DNA of 50,210 bases from Candidatus Bathyarchaeota archaeon (GTDB lineage: Archaea > Thermoproteota > Bathyarchaeia > Bathyarchaeales > DTEX01), in NCBI GenBank assembly GCA_018396655.1, contig JAGTQF010000008.1, positions 1 through 50,210 of the forward strand. The letters run 5' to 3'. A program made the translations under genes and the position numbers. The notes under the pieces are model-generated. The model was not told the origin of the DNA. It ran no database searches and saw only the letters and a list, made by a program, of their open reading frames with translations. Below are positions 33,372-41,931 of this stretch, one piece after another; positions within the stretch are counted from its first letter, which is position 1; every line of letters begins with the position of its first letter.

Positions 33372-34049
33372 ATGTCAATGGAAGAGTTAAGGGCTATCTT
33401 AAGGAAGGCGGTCAGCCTAACGCTTATATTTAATTCAGTTGCTAGCCTACTCTCCTCTATAGGCGTTTTATGCGGGATTTATGTGGGGGTTTCATTCATT
33501 TTCATCTGCAGCCCATGCTCCCTAGAGGGCCTCCCACTCTTCTTCGTAGCCGCAACATCAATATTGAACATAGCTCCAGCAAAGACTATTGGGAGAGTAA
33601 ACTTGAGGAGGATAATGTTCCATCACTACGTTTATGGCCTCCTATCAATAGCCGCTTACTTCGCTCTCTCCATTCCACATCTCCTACTAGTGGACGCATT
33701 TTCCTTCAGCAGATACCAGGTATATGCGAGCCTCTTCCTCTACTGGGGAATAACACTCACGATAGACGATTTAGCCGACGTATCGCCTAGAATAGCGCGC
33801 CTCCTCAATCTGATTGGGAATAAGGTGAGAAAGGCTGGATGGCTGATTCAAAAGGTCCATCTCATATCAAGTTTGATCTCGGTTTTCGCCGCAATTCATG
33901 TTCTAGTATGCTCTCTTGAGAGCCGCTTTCTCCTAATTGACAACTCCTTTCTCAGCTTTCTCCATGCACTTTTAATAGTGAATCTGCTGATAACCGCAGT
34001 ATATGGGCTGAAGATATGCGGGGAGAAGGTTTGGCTTAAAAGTCTCTAA
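33372..34049 (+). CDS. Multi-pass membrane protein with HHYVYG motif
   Basis: This 225-residue protein has about six hydrophobic helices. A conserved-looking loop FHHYVYGLLSIAAYF near residue 80 and LTIDDLADVSPRIARLL near 135 resemble a class of small membrane proteins with HHxHYG and acidic motifs, seen in both bacteria and archaea. No function is known. ATG 33372 is preferred, with a second ATG two codons later. Confidence 0.65.
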   Translation: MSMEELRAILRKAVSLTLIFNSVASLLSSIGVLCGIYVGVSFIFICSPCSLEGLPLFFVAATSILNIAPAKTIGRVNLRRIMFHHYVYGLLSIAAYFALSIPHLLLVDAFSFSRYQVYASLFLYWGITLTIDDLADVSPRIARLLNLIGNKVRKAGWLIQKVHLISSLISVFAAIHVLVCSLESRFLLIDNSFLSFLHALLIVNLLITAVYGLKICGEKVWLKSL

Positions 34050-34063
34050 AATTCAATTCCAGC

Positions 34064-34750
34064 TCATCCGGGCTTTAGTACGGTGATATTCTTCTTTAAC
34101 CCCTCCCATCCACCCTCAGCCTTTAGCATTAAAATCCTAAATGCTGTTTTAGAGTCCATCTTATCCCAGACTTCACCAGTTGCCTCTTTAACCAAATATT
34201 TCGCGGCATTCAAAACCTCGGCATTCATCCTTGAGTCGGCTTCATCCGCAATATGGCAGATTAAAGCCTCAATAGTTTTAGGCGATATTGGGCCGGCTTG
34301 ACCGTGACTGGCAACAACAATATGAATCAAGTCGAGTGGGAAGCCCCTCTTAATAAGCTCCGAGGCCGCTAAAGTTAAGTGGTCTAGGCGTTCGCCTAAA
34401 GGTGAATTTCGATAGGCACCATTCTCCCCCCTCTCATATGTTAGTGGCTTAAAAATGTCATGCAATAAAACTCCGCTGATAACGAGGTCTCTATTCACCC
34501 TTCCACCATAAATCTTTTCGATGGAATCGCATATCGCCATAGCAATATTAATCGTCGATAGTGTATGCTCTAGAAGCCCACCCGGATAGCTATGGTGATG
34601 AAATCTGCTTGCGGGTGCCTCTTCAATAGGCATCCCAGAGTAGGATGAAGCACCAAAGTTCACTGAGAGGTCGCTTAGGAGCCCTAAGATTTTCTCCCTT
34701 AGAGACTCATCCTTAATCTTATTTACAATCCTCTTGAGTTTAGAATTCAA
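34064..34750 (-). CDS. HD-domain metal-dependent phosphohydrolase
   Basis: This protein of about 228 residues shows an HD-type active site: RFHHHSYPGGLLEHTLST, then GVLLHDIFKPLTYE with the HD pair, and DLIHIVVASHGQ later. Related archaeal proteins are described as 3'-5' exonuclease or HD nucleotidase relatives. I move the start to TTG 34750, since GGAGGGAG lies just upstream of it; the track's TTG at 34774 would put that ribosome binding site inside the gene. It is downstream of endonuclease V on the same strand. Confidence 0.78.
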   Translation of the reverse strand: MNSKLKRIVNKIKDESLREKILGLLSDLSVNFGASSYSGMPIEEAPASRFHHHSYPGGLLEHTLSTINIAMAICDSIEKIYGGRVNRDLVISGVLLHDIFKPLTYERGENGAYRNSPLGERLDHLTLAASELIKRGFPLDLIHIVVASHGQAGPISPKTIEALICHIADEADSRMNAEVLNAAKYLVKEATGEVWDKMDSKTAFRILMLKAEGGWEGLKKNITVLKPG

Positions 34751-34780
34751 ATCTCCCTCCACCAATCCACCCAAACAAGC

Positions 34781-35482
34781 CTATCTTATCTCAGATACCA
34801 TTCCCCTTTTAGTCTTTTCGGCGAGAATATGCGCCACTCTTAGAGGCTCAGGAATCCTATGCCCTCTAGAGCAGTCTAGAACGATTTTTATGGCGGTCTC
34901 CAGCGAGATTTTATGTCCAACGCTAACATAAATGGGCTTTGCACCCAATTTTGTGAAGACAGCCCCACCGACAACCTCACCATTAAAGATTATGGGCTTC
35001 CAGAGTTCACAGCCACCCTCACCCACATCACCACATAATAGGCTTTTCGCAACCCCAACCGTAACTATATCCAATGTTACGCCTAGATGGCTTGCGAAGC
35101 CAAGCCTATAGGGGTGAGCAATCCCCTGACCATCAATTAAGAAGACATCAGGTTTAACCGTTAGTTTCCTTATTGCTGATACAGCTGGCGGGATCTCCCT
35201 AAATGATAATAATGTTGGTATGTAGGGGAAGCGGGTCTCAACCCTCGCTATGCTAGACTCTACGGGCTTCATGGAACCATACTCTAGAACCACAGCGGCG
35301 CCAAAAGAATATCCATGAGCATATGCAACGTCAACTCCGGCTATGAGCTCCACTGGCTTGTAGAAGCAATCCTTTACTATAACCCTTCTGGATAGGCTCT
35401 CTTGGATTCTTCTCGCCTTTTCTATAGAGAATTTGGTGTTCTGTGATAGAAACCCCTTAACCTCGACCAGGCTCCCTCCCAT
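34781..35482 (-). CDS. nfi: Endonuclease V (deoxyinosine endonuclease)
   Basis: Endonuclease V cuts near deoxyinosine from adenine deamination, important in thermophiles. The protein of about 233 residues has LIAGVDVAYAHGYSFGAAVV with the first catalytic Asp, FREIPPAVSAI, VFLIDGQGIAHPYRLGFASHLGV with the second Asp and DG motif, and KPIYVSVGHKISLETA. The start is uncertain; ATG 35482 is used, six codons after the track's start. The N-terminus overlaps the translin gene by about 26 bases, so the two are probably translated together. Confidence 0.92.
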   Translation of the reverse strand: MGGSLVEVKGFLSQNTKFSIEKARRIQESLSRRVIVKDCFYKPVELIAGVDVAYAHGYSFGAAVVLEYGSMKPVESSIARVETRFPYIPTLLSFREIPPAVSAIRKLTVKPDVFLIDGQGIAHPYRLGFASHLGVTLDIVTVGVAKSLLCGDVGEGGCELWKPIIFNGEVVGGAVFTKLGAKPIYVSVGHKISLETAIKIVLDCSRGHRIPEPLRVAHILAEKTKRGMVSEIR

Positions 35483-36134
35483 AGTCAATCCTCGATTCAA
35501 GGGTCCTCTGAAGCTCCCTCATGAGGTTATTGAGAACCATCCTCCTAGCCTCAGTTGTAACATCACCTCTCGTAGCCTCTATAACTCTTCTGCCAGTATC
35601 GCATTTCCTTCTGAGTCCTGGAATCAATATGAGTAGCTCATCGCATCCTATAAGCTCCGTATAGATTGTCTCCATGATGTCTAGGCAGCGCTCAGCACCT
35701 TCAATATCACCCCTCCTTATTAGGTCTAGAGCCCTACGTCTCAGCTCACCGATGACATCCGCCAAGCCCAGAGCATACGCCTCATCTGGAACATTAATAT
35801 CGCTTGGACCGAGGAATCTACCATTCTTAATGAGACCCAGAAATATTTGGGCCTCAGCATACTCTTCGAAAGCTGAATCGACAAGCCCTGTATAAAATAG
35901 GTCTAAATGGAGCTTTGAAATCTCAGCCAGCCTACTAAGATTTGCACCAGCCTCCTTAAGCAGATTTTCAGCCTCCTCAATTCTATCCCTATGCGTTAGA
36001 AATATTGCTTGCTTAGAGAGCCTAGTGGTTCTCCGGGCAATTACCTGAATCTCCTGCCGCAATCCATCCTTCTTAAGCGCCAACTCCCTTATATTATTAA
36101 GTATCTCGCTTAATGACATAACTCTACACACCAT
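35457..36134 (-). CDS. Translin family protein
   Basis: This 225-residue all-helical protein matches archaeal translin. It has KDGLRQEIQVIARRTTRLSKQAIFLTHR at the N-terminus, DLFYTGLVDSAFEEYAEAQIFLGLI in the middle and YALGLADVIGELRRRALDLIRRGD further on. Translins form octameric barrels that bind single-stranded RNA/DNA; the acidic residues used for RNase activity in the TRAX subunit may be those in EEYAEA. Two possible starts (36134 and 36119) exist. It leads an operon with endonuclease V. Confidence 0.88.
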   Translation of the reverse strand: MVCRVMSLSEILNNIRELALKKDGLRQEIQVIARRTTRLSKQAIFLTHRDRIEEAENLLKEAGANLSRLAEISKLHLDLFYTGLVDSAFEEYAEAQIFLGLIKNGRFLGPSDINVPDEAYALGLADVIGELRRRALDLIRRGDIEGAERCLDIMETIYTELIGCDELLILIPGLRRKCDTGRRVIEATRGDVTTEARRMVLNNLMRELQRTLESRIDYGREPGRG

Positions 36135-36241
36135 AAGAATATTATCCCATAGGCACTTTAAGGGTTTCCCCCAAGAATATTATGGATGACAATAAGCAAT
36201 TTAAGTGGGAAGCAACCCTTTTATCTTCTGGGTAAAATATT

Positions 36242-36700
36242 ATGGTGCTCGGTAGACTATTTAGAAGAGGGAGAAAGGTTAAAGAGGGCCTCCAAGTGCC
36301 CAGGAGCGCCTTCCTTAAGGCTAAACCCATTAGAAATCCAATATTGAAGTGGGAGAAGGATAAGAAGACAAGGGAAATAAGGATAAAGGTTCCACTAAAA
36401 ACCTCGCAGAAAGAGGAGAAAAAGAAGAGAAGCATCCTAGACAAGCTATTTCCACCAGAACCCAGAGAGAGGATAATCAGCCTTGATAGGGTTGGGTCGG
36501 TTGTCTGGGAGCTCTGTGATGGAGAGAGAACAGTAGGTGACATAGCAAATTACCTAGTTGAGAAATATAAGATAATGCCTGAGGAGGCTGAGATATCGCT
36601 GAGCGCCTACCTCAATCAGCTCTCTAAGAAGGGGCTTATAGGATTTATACTTCCAGAGGAGCTCAAAGATAAGATTAAAGAGATCGAAGGGGCGCAGTAA
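36242..36700 (+). CDS. PqqD-like domain protein with basic N-terminal tail
   Basis: This 152-residue protein starts with about 80 lysine/arginine-rich residues. They contain no clear fold (RLFRRGRKVKEG at the start, TSQKEEKKKRSILDKLF later). The C-terminal PqqD-type winged module reads LDRVGSVVWELCDGERTVGDIANYLVEKY and ends with LNQLSKKGLIGFI. PqqD-like domains bind peptide precursors for radical-SAM enzymes, yet no such enzyme or precursor is next to it. Here the domain may instead serve protein or membrane binding. A TATA-like element close to the ATG suggests a short leader. Confidence 0.72.
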   Translation: MVLGRLFRRGRKVKEGLQVPRSAFLKAKPIRNPILKWEKDKKTREIRIKVPLKTSQKEEKKKRSILDKLFPPEPRERIISLDRVGSVVWELCDGERTVGDIANYLVEKYKIMPEEAEISLSAYLNQLSKKGLIGFILPEELKDKIKEIEGAQ

Positions 36701-36742
36701 AGTTATTAGTCGCATAACCTGGTCTGGGAGGCTAGTTAAGAG

Positions 36743-37777
36743 ATGCCAACATTTAGAGCAGAGCAACTATTGGATATTGGGAGGAGAATATTCGTAGCAG
36801 CTGGCGCCCCGGATGATGAGGCACAATTAGTCTCAGAGTTTCTTGTTAAGGCTAACTTGGTTGGGCATGATTCTCATGGTATAATACGCGTAATACAATA
36901 TGTAAATGATATTGAGAAGGGTTTAATAAAGCCCGGGGCAAAGATAGAGGTCACTAGAGAGACTAGGTCCTCAGCTATCTTAAACGGTAATTGGGGTTTT
37001 GGGCAGGTTATAGCCAAGAGAGCTATGGAATTAGCCATAAGGAAGGCTAAGGATGGGGCCGTGGGAGTGGTCTGCGCCTTCAATTGCAATCATATAGGTA
37101 GATTGGCTGATTATACGCTGATGGCCCTAAAGAACGATATGATTGGTGTGGCGATGGTTAATTCAACGAGGTTTGTGGCTCCCTTCGGTGGGAGAGAGAG
37201 GATGCTCTCAACCGGACCAATTAGCTTCGCATTTCCATCCGACCTAGAGTTTCCACTTGTAATCGATATATCTACGAGTGTTGTCGCTGAGGGAAAGGTT
37301 AGGGTTATGCTGCATAGAGGCGAGAAGATACCATATGGCTGGATAATTGATAAGGATGGAAACCCAAGCGATAACCCAAAAGACCTCTATAATGGAGGCG
37401 CAATATTACCATTAGGCGGGGATGAAGCGGGACATAAGGGCTTCGGACTTGGCTTAGCAGTTGAAATATTAAGTGGAATTCTATCCGGCGCCGGATGCGC
37501 ATATGAGGAAGCCAAGAGGGGGAACGGTGTCTTCTTCGAGGTCATAAATATCGAGGACTTTATGCCAATAGAGGAGTTCAAATGTAAGGTTGGCGACCTA
37601 ATTAGGACCATAAAGGCCTCGAAGCCTAGGCCGGGCTGGAAGGAGATAACCATACCGGGTGAGCCGGAGTATTTAACAGAGAGGATTAGGCTTAGAGAGG
37701 GCATATATATACCAGAGAGAACATGGGATGAGATAAAGCAGATAGCCAGCAAACTTGGGGTAGGCGATATACCATAG
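36743..37777 (+). CDS. Malate/L-lactate/ureidoglycolate dehydrogenase family (Ldh2)
   Basis: This 344-residue NAD(P)-dependent dehydrogenase has the non-Rossmann Ldh2 fold. Marks are the GHDSHGIIRVIQYV block at residue 36, the GQVIAKRAMELAI region, VCAFNCNHIGRLADYT, and GYKG-type GHKGFGLGLAVEILSGILSGAG. Family members oxidise malate, lactate, sulfolactate or ureidoglycolate; sulfolactate would tie to coenzyme M. The substrate cannot be fixed. A GGGAGG site lies about ten bases before the ATG. Confidence 0.87.
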   Translation: MPTFRAEQLLDIGRRIFVAAGAPDDEAQLVSEFLVKANLVGHDSHGIIRVIQYVNDIEKGLIKPGAKIEVTRETRSSAILNGNWGFGQVIAKRAMELAIRKAKDGAVGVVCAFNCNHIGRLADYTLMALKNDMIGVAMVNSTRFVAPFGGRERMLSTGPISFAFPSDLEFPLVIDISTSVVAEGKVRVMLHRGEKIPYGWIIDKDGNPSDNPKDLYNGGAILPLGGDEAGHKGFGLGLAVEILSGILSGAGCAYEEAKRGNGVFFEVINIEDFMPIEEFKCKVGDLIRTIKASKPRPGWKEITIPGEPEYLTERIRLREGIYIPERTWDEIKQIASKLGVGDIP

Positions 37778-37990
37778 CCCATAAATTGGTCTGCTCAGAG
37801 CTAACGAAATCTCAGCCGCTTTTCAACGTTAAATTCTACTTCTCCCCCTAAAGTGTGGGAAGTTGAATCTTTCATTTAAAATATCCTCTTTTATTCCTAA
37901 AACTTAGGTATGGACTAAATATTGTTAGATATGCCAGCATGTTTAGAACAATTTTAATTCCCACCAAATAATCCAATCTTTTGATGCCAG

Positions 37991-38644
37991 ATGTCTCTTA
38001 CAAAGATTCTCGCTGAGATAGACGTTGAAGTCGCGTCACTTAGATGGAAGAGGGAGATTTTAAAAGCCCTCCTCAATGAGGGCAGAGTTTCTGAGAGGGC
38101 ATTTAACGCGCTCAACAATATGTTGTCCGAGATTGAGACGGCAGCCCTCAACTTAAAGGAGAAAATTGATAGGAGTAAAAGTTTCTGGGAGAACACGGCG
38201 TATGAAGAGGCCGGAATCTTAGAGGGTCTACTCGTCGACCTTAAATTTAAGAGTTTGATTGGTGAGCTGGATGAGATGAGCTGGCGGAGCATGAGTGCGG
38301 CTATAGAGTCAGGCATAGGTTCCATCAGTGCTCACGCTAATAGAAGAAACATTAAAAACAATGATGCTAATCTGAGAGTTAATGCTTCTTTAAGGAGGCG
38401 TCAGAGTAATATTGATTTAAGCCCAAACCGAAGGAATAAAGCGCTAAATGGGCATGAGAGAAGATTTTCTGAGAGCCCACTTGAACCTAAGTCATCGGAT
38501 GGCTCTCACTGTATGAACCCATGGAAGCCAAATTGCAGAAGAACAGACATTAAGCTGAGCATCTATTATGAGGGGCGCTTCCTACCGATATGCAACGAAT
38601 GCTGGAAGGAGATAGCGGAAAAGAACATAGAGTGGACCAGATGA
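37991..38644 (+). CDS. Coiled-coil protein with C-terminal zinc-site (unknown)
   Basis: I do not recognise this 217-residue protein. Residues 1-110 are helical and charged (LAEIDVEVASLRWKREILKAL, then SEIETAALNLKEKID), typical of a coiled coil. Residues 112-165 are low-complexity and Asn/Arg/Ser-rich, probably disordered. The C-terminal 45 residues hold CMNPWKPNC and PICNECWKEI, a likely four-cysteine metal site. No partner is obvious. The neighbour on the right, a mutarotase-like gene, is convergent. Confidence 0.7.
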   Translation: MSLTKILAEIDVEVASLRWKREILKALLNEGRVSERAFNALNNMLSEIETAALNLKEKIDRSKSFWENTAYEEAGILEGLLVDLKFKSLIGELDEMSWRSMSAAIESGIGSISAHANRRNIKNNDANLRVNASLRRRQSNIDLSPNRRNKALNGHERRFSESPLEPKSSDGSHCMNPWKPNCRRTDIKLSIYYEGRFLPICNECWKEIAEKNIEWTR

Positions 38645-38670
38645 ATATAAAGGGAAAAGGGAATCCCGGC

Positions 38671-39591
38671 TTAAGCTTTTATTAGCGGCTCTATCTTCTC
38701 CCTAATATCCTCCGTGCTCATCTTAACCTTCCCAACATTAAGAACCCTCCAAAACTCCACATGCTCAACCACATCGAAGGGCTCAACTGTTTTAAGCGGT
38801 CCAAGGGTTTCGAGCTCAAGCATCTCAGGGTTTGTGTAGACCTCAACGCTACAGCCGAAGTCAGGATACTCAGCCCCACTATCATACTGGAATTGCTTGA
38901 GGAAGAGCATGCCCTCAACCCAGTAGGCCGCCCAATTTGGGTTTGCGTTCACACCAATCTTAAGTGGACCCTTAGCCTTAGGGTCCTGCTTGACGAATAT
39001 GTATTCGCTGGTTAAAGATAGCCTTTTGTCAGCTATATTCGTGTATGGCCATATTGAGATATGCCTATCTGGAAGCAAACCCTCAGCATCAACCCTCATG
39101 GGTTTGATGGGCACTATTGCGAAGCCATTCCTCCGCATTACCGAAAGAGCCCAGCAAGCCAGCTTAATGGGCCAGCGGCCAATATTCCTAATCCTATGAA
39201 TCACTTGAATTCCACCATCCGAACCTGCCCTAACCGATATCTCTTTCTGTATGGAATTTTTCTCTTCTGGATTTCCGTAAACTCTTAGTGAGTCGGAATC
39301 AGCCTCTATCTTCACTGGCTGGTTGTCAAGTGAGTATGAGCGGGGCTTAGCCTCAGGAGCAGTCCAGAGCCTATGCCCACCGTAAATCCTCCAGAAACCC
39401 TCGGATGTCTCAATGCCGAAATATGGGAGAACGCCGAATAAATTCAGTTTTGGCTTCTCCACACTTGCGAGATAAATTATTCTTGGGCCTACATCGCATG
39501 TTACGCCGATTAATAGACCGCCTATCTGGGCAATCTTGACCCTAAAGCCCTCAATCGTTTCCTCCTTTAAAGTCATGGTCTCAGCGTTCAT
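38671..39591 (-). CDS. DUF4380 / aldose epimerase-like protein
   Basis: This protein of about 306 residues has a beta-sandwich with GGHRLWTAPEAKPRSYSLDNQPV and IHRIRNIGRWPIKLACWALSVM. It resembles DUF4380, related to galactose mutarotase-like folds and carbohydrate binding. Catalytic residues are not clearly identified. ATG 39591 is chosen over the track's 39687, because AGGTGG lies nine bases before it and the longer form would overlap the M42 peptidase gene. It may rearrange or bind sugar released by the glycosidases in this window. Confidence 0.7.
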   Translation of the reverse strand: MNAETMTLKEETIEGFRVKIAQIGGLLIGVTCDVGPRIIYLASVEKPKLNLFGVLPYFGIETSEGFWRIYGGHRLWTAPEAKPRSYSLDNQPVKIEADSDSLRVYGNPEEKNSIQKEISVRAGSDGGIQVIHRIRNIGRWPIKLACWALSVMRRNGFAIVPIKPMRVDAEGLLPDRHISIWPYTNIADKRLSLTSEYIFVKQDPKAKGPLKIGVNANPNWAAYWVEGMLFLKQFQYDSGAEYPDFGCSVEVYTNPEMLELETLGPLKTVEPFDVVEHVEFWRVLNVGKVKMSTEDIREKIEPLIKA

Positions 39592-39604
39592 GAGATATTT
39601 CCAC

Positions 39605-40696
39605 CTATATGACTGTGAAACTCTCAACCGTCTCCTTATCAAGCCTCTTAACAAGCTCGATAACGAGTTTAACCGCGTTTTCGACATCCTCTAGGCTTAA
39701 GAGACCAACGTGGCTATGTATGTGTCTAGTCGGTATGCCTATTACGACGCTTGGGCATCCAGCCCGACTAATATGTATTCTGCCAGCGTCAGTTCCACCC
39801 CTAGCAACCTGCGATAACTGAAGTGGTATTCCAGCCTCCCTAGCCACCTTTATGACGAATTCTTTTAGGGGCTGGTTCGGAATCATGCTACTATCATATG
39901 TGCATAGGCTTGGGCCCCTCCCCATCTTTGTCGGAGCCTCCATGGGCTTTATGCCCGGAACATCACCGGCAATATCAACCTCGATCACTAGGGCTACGTC
40001 CGGGTCAACTATATGGGCGACCGTTTGGGCCCCCCTTGCTCCAACCTCCTCTTGAACTGTTGCTGCACCATAAATTGTGTTTGGATGGCTAATCCTATCC
40101 TCCTTTATTCTCCTTATAGTCTCCATCATCACAAATGCGCCTATCCTATCATCAAACGCCTTCCCCATCGCAACCCTACCGCCATTAATGAGCATAAATG
40201 GGGACCATGGAACAACCGGGTCGCCAATCTTAACACCGGCCTCAATGGCTTCCTTACCAGACGTCACACCTATATCAATATACATGTTTCTCCTATCAAC
40301 CGGTTTCTGTCTCTCCTCATCCGTTAGGAGGTGGGGTGGCTTGGCGGCTATAACACCATATAGGTCGCCCTTCTCAGTCCTAACAACAACCCTCTGTGAT
40401 AGTAGAACCTGGTCCCACCATCCGCCTAGAGGATTAAATGATAGGAAGCCAGTGCTCTCATCTATGCCGGATATGACGAAGCCAACTTCATCTATATGCC
40501 CTGCTATGAGGACATGCGGTCTCTCCGATTCACCCCTACAGACAAATACTATTGAGCCTAACTTGTCAGTTAAAATCTCATCTGAGTAGGGAAGCATATA
40601 TTCCTTAATTATTTTAGCGGTCTCCCTCTCGAAGCCTGAAGGACCGAAGGACTCGGTCATCCTCTTTAAAACATTTAGGGCTTTCTCATCAAACAT
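39605..40696 (-). CDS. M42 family aminopeptidase (tetrahedral/FrvX-like)
   Basis: This 363-residue protease of the M42 family, a self-compartmentalised tetrahedral aminopeptidase, trims short peptides in the cytoplasm. Marks are SFGPSGFERETAKIIKE, IAGHIDEVGFVI (first metal His/Asp), KAFDDRIGAFVMMETI (bridging Asp), TVQEEVGARGAQTVAH (catalytic Glu pair) and RHIHSHVGLLSLED (last His). ATG 40696 with GGTGG eight bases upstream is preferred to GTG 40708. Confidence 0.9.
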   Translation of the reverse strand: MFDEKALNVLKRMTESFGPSGFERETAKIIKEYMLPYSDEILTDKLGSIVFVCRGESERPHVLIAGHIDEVGFVISGIDESTGFLSFNPLGGWWDQVLLSQRVVVRTEKGDLYGVIAAKPPHLLTDEERQKPVDRRNMYIDIGVTSGKEAIEAGVKIGDPVVPWSPFMLINGGRVAMGKAFDDRIGAFVMMETIRRIKEDRISHPNTIYGAATVQEEVGARGAQTVAHIVDPDVALVIEVDIAGDVPGIKPMEAPTKMGRGPSLCTYDSSMIPNQPLKEFVIKVAREAGIPLQLSQVARGGTDAGRIHISRAGCPSVVIGIPTRHIHSHVGLLSLEDVENAVKLVIELVKRLDKETVESFTVI

Positions 40697-40716
40697 GTAA
40701 TATACCACCAGGGAGC

Positions 40717-41889
40717 CTACAACCTTGAATATTTAATAATGAAGTCTTTAATTTTTTCTACGGCCTCGACTATAATCTCAAGGCTTGTTGCATAGGATAT
40801 ACGTATATGCCCCTCACCGCTCTCTCCGAAAGCGCTACCAGGAGTCGTTGAGACACCCTCCTCCTCAAGAAGTTTCATGCATACATCAAAGCTCAACATA
40901 CCCATGTCTGGAAGCCTTGGGAAGACGTAGAATGCACCCTTAGGCATGGTGCATCTAACGCCCGGAATCCCATTTAGGGCTTCAACAATGTATCTTCTTC
41001 TGCGGTCAAATTCCTCAACCATCTTTCTGACGCACTCCTGCGGACCTTTGAGGGCCGCTATCCCGGCTTTCTGTATGAAGCTTGAGGGGCATGTCGTTGT
41101 CGCCTGCTGAATCCTGTTCATGGCATCTATTATTGTTTCGTTCGCCACAGCATAGCCGAGTCTCCAGCCTGTCATGGCATATGTCTTGCTGAATCCATTG
41201 ATAAGTATGACCTTATCTCTGACATCGTCGAAGCTAAGCATGCTTCTGGTCTGAAAGCCATCATAGATTATTTCATCATAAACCTCATCTGAGAGGACAA
41301 GTAAATCATGCTCCTCAGATAAGTCGGCTATGATTTTAAGCTCGTCTACGCTTAGAACTCCACCGGTCGGGTTGTTCGGCGAATTGATAAGTATCATCTT
41401 CGTTTTATCGGTTATCTTCTCCTTAAGCAGCTCCTCCCTTAGACTATATGTTTCCCCGCATGGAACCTCAATAACCCTCGCCTCAGCCGCCTCAACGCAC
41501 GTAAAGTGAGTCGGCCATGTAGGCGTCAAAACTAAAACCTCATCCCCCGGATTTAATGTTGCCATACATGCGCAGTATATTGCATGTTTGGCACCGGGCG
41601 TCACAATTATCTCCCTCTCTGGGTTAACCTCTAGCCCCTTCCTATCCCTTAGATAATCAGCTATAGCCCTTCTGAGCTCGATTATGCCGAGGCTGGACGT
41701 ATAGTGCGTGAAGCCACTCATCAGAGCTTCTATTGCAGCCCTCTTTATGTGCTCTGGTGTGTCAAAGTCCGGCTCACCAACATCCAGATTATATAATTTC
41801 TTTCCGCTCTTGGCCAGCTCACGGGCCTTCTCAGCCATCGCTATTGTTCCGGATGGCTTAATAATTTTCATTCTATCCGCAAGCTTCAT
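40717..41889 (-). CDS. Class I/II aminotransferase (aspartate aminotransferase type)
   Basis: This 390-residue PLP enzyme transfers amino groups between aspartate or related amino acids and 2-oxoglutarate. Visible motifs are NLDVGEPDFDTPEHI, YTSSLGIIELRRAIADY, LINSPNNPTGGVL and the PLP lysine region INGFSKTYAMTGWRLGYA. A C-terminal arginine-containing block is HIRISYATS. GGTGATAAG precedes the ATG. The exact amino acid specificity is not evident; it lies upstream of the M42 peptidase on the same strand, eight bases away. Confidence 0.9.
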   Translation of the reverse strand: MKLADRMKIIKPSGTIAMAEKARELAKSGKKLYNLDVGEPDFDTPEHIKRAAIEALMSGFTHYTSSLGIIELRRAIADYLRDRKGLEVNPEREIIVTPGAKHAIYCACMATLNPGDEVLVLTPTWPTHFTCVEAAEARVIEVPCGETYSLREELLKEKITDKTKMILINSPNNPTGGVLSVDELKIIADLSEEHDLLVLSDEVYDEIIYDGFQTRSMLSFDDVRDKVILINGFSKTYAMTGWRLGYAVANETIIDAMNRIQQATTTCPSSFIQKAGIAALKGPQECVRKMVEEFDRRRRYIVEALNGIPGVRCTMPKGAFYVFPRLPDMGMLSFDVCMKLLEEEGVSTTPGSAFGESGEGHIRISYATSLEIIVEAVEKIKDFIIKYSRL

Positions 41890-41931
41890 CTTATCACCAG
41901 CATTGAATCAGTAATCCGATATTAGTTGCAT

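Noticed and set aside
39592-39687. Longer N-terminus of the mutarotase-like protein
   Set aside because: It would overlap the M42 peptidase gene in another frame, is unusually arginine-rich, and a good ribosome binding site precedes the later ATG.
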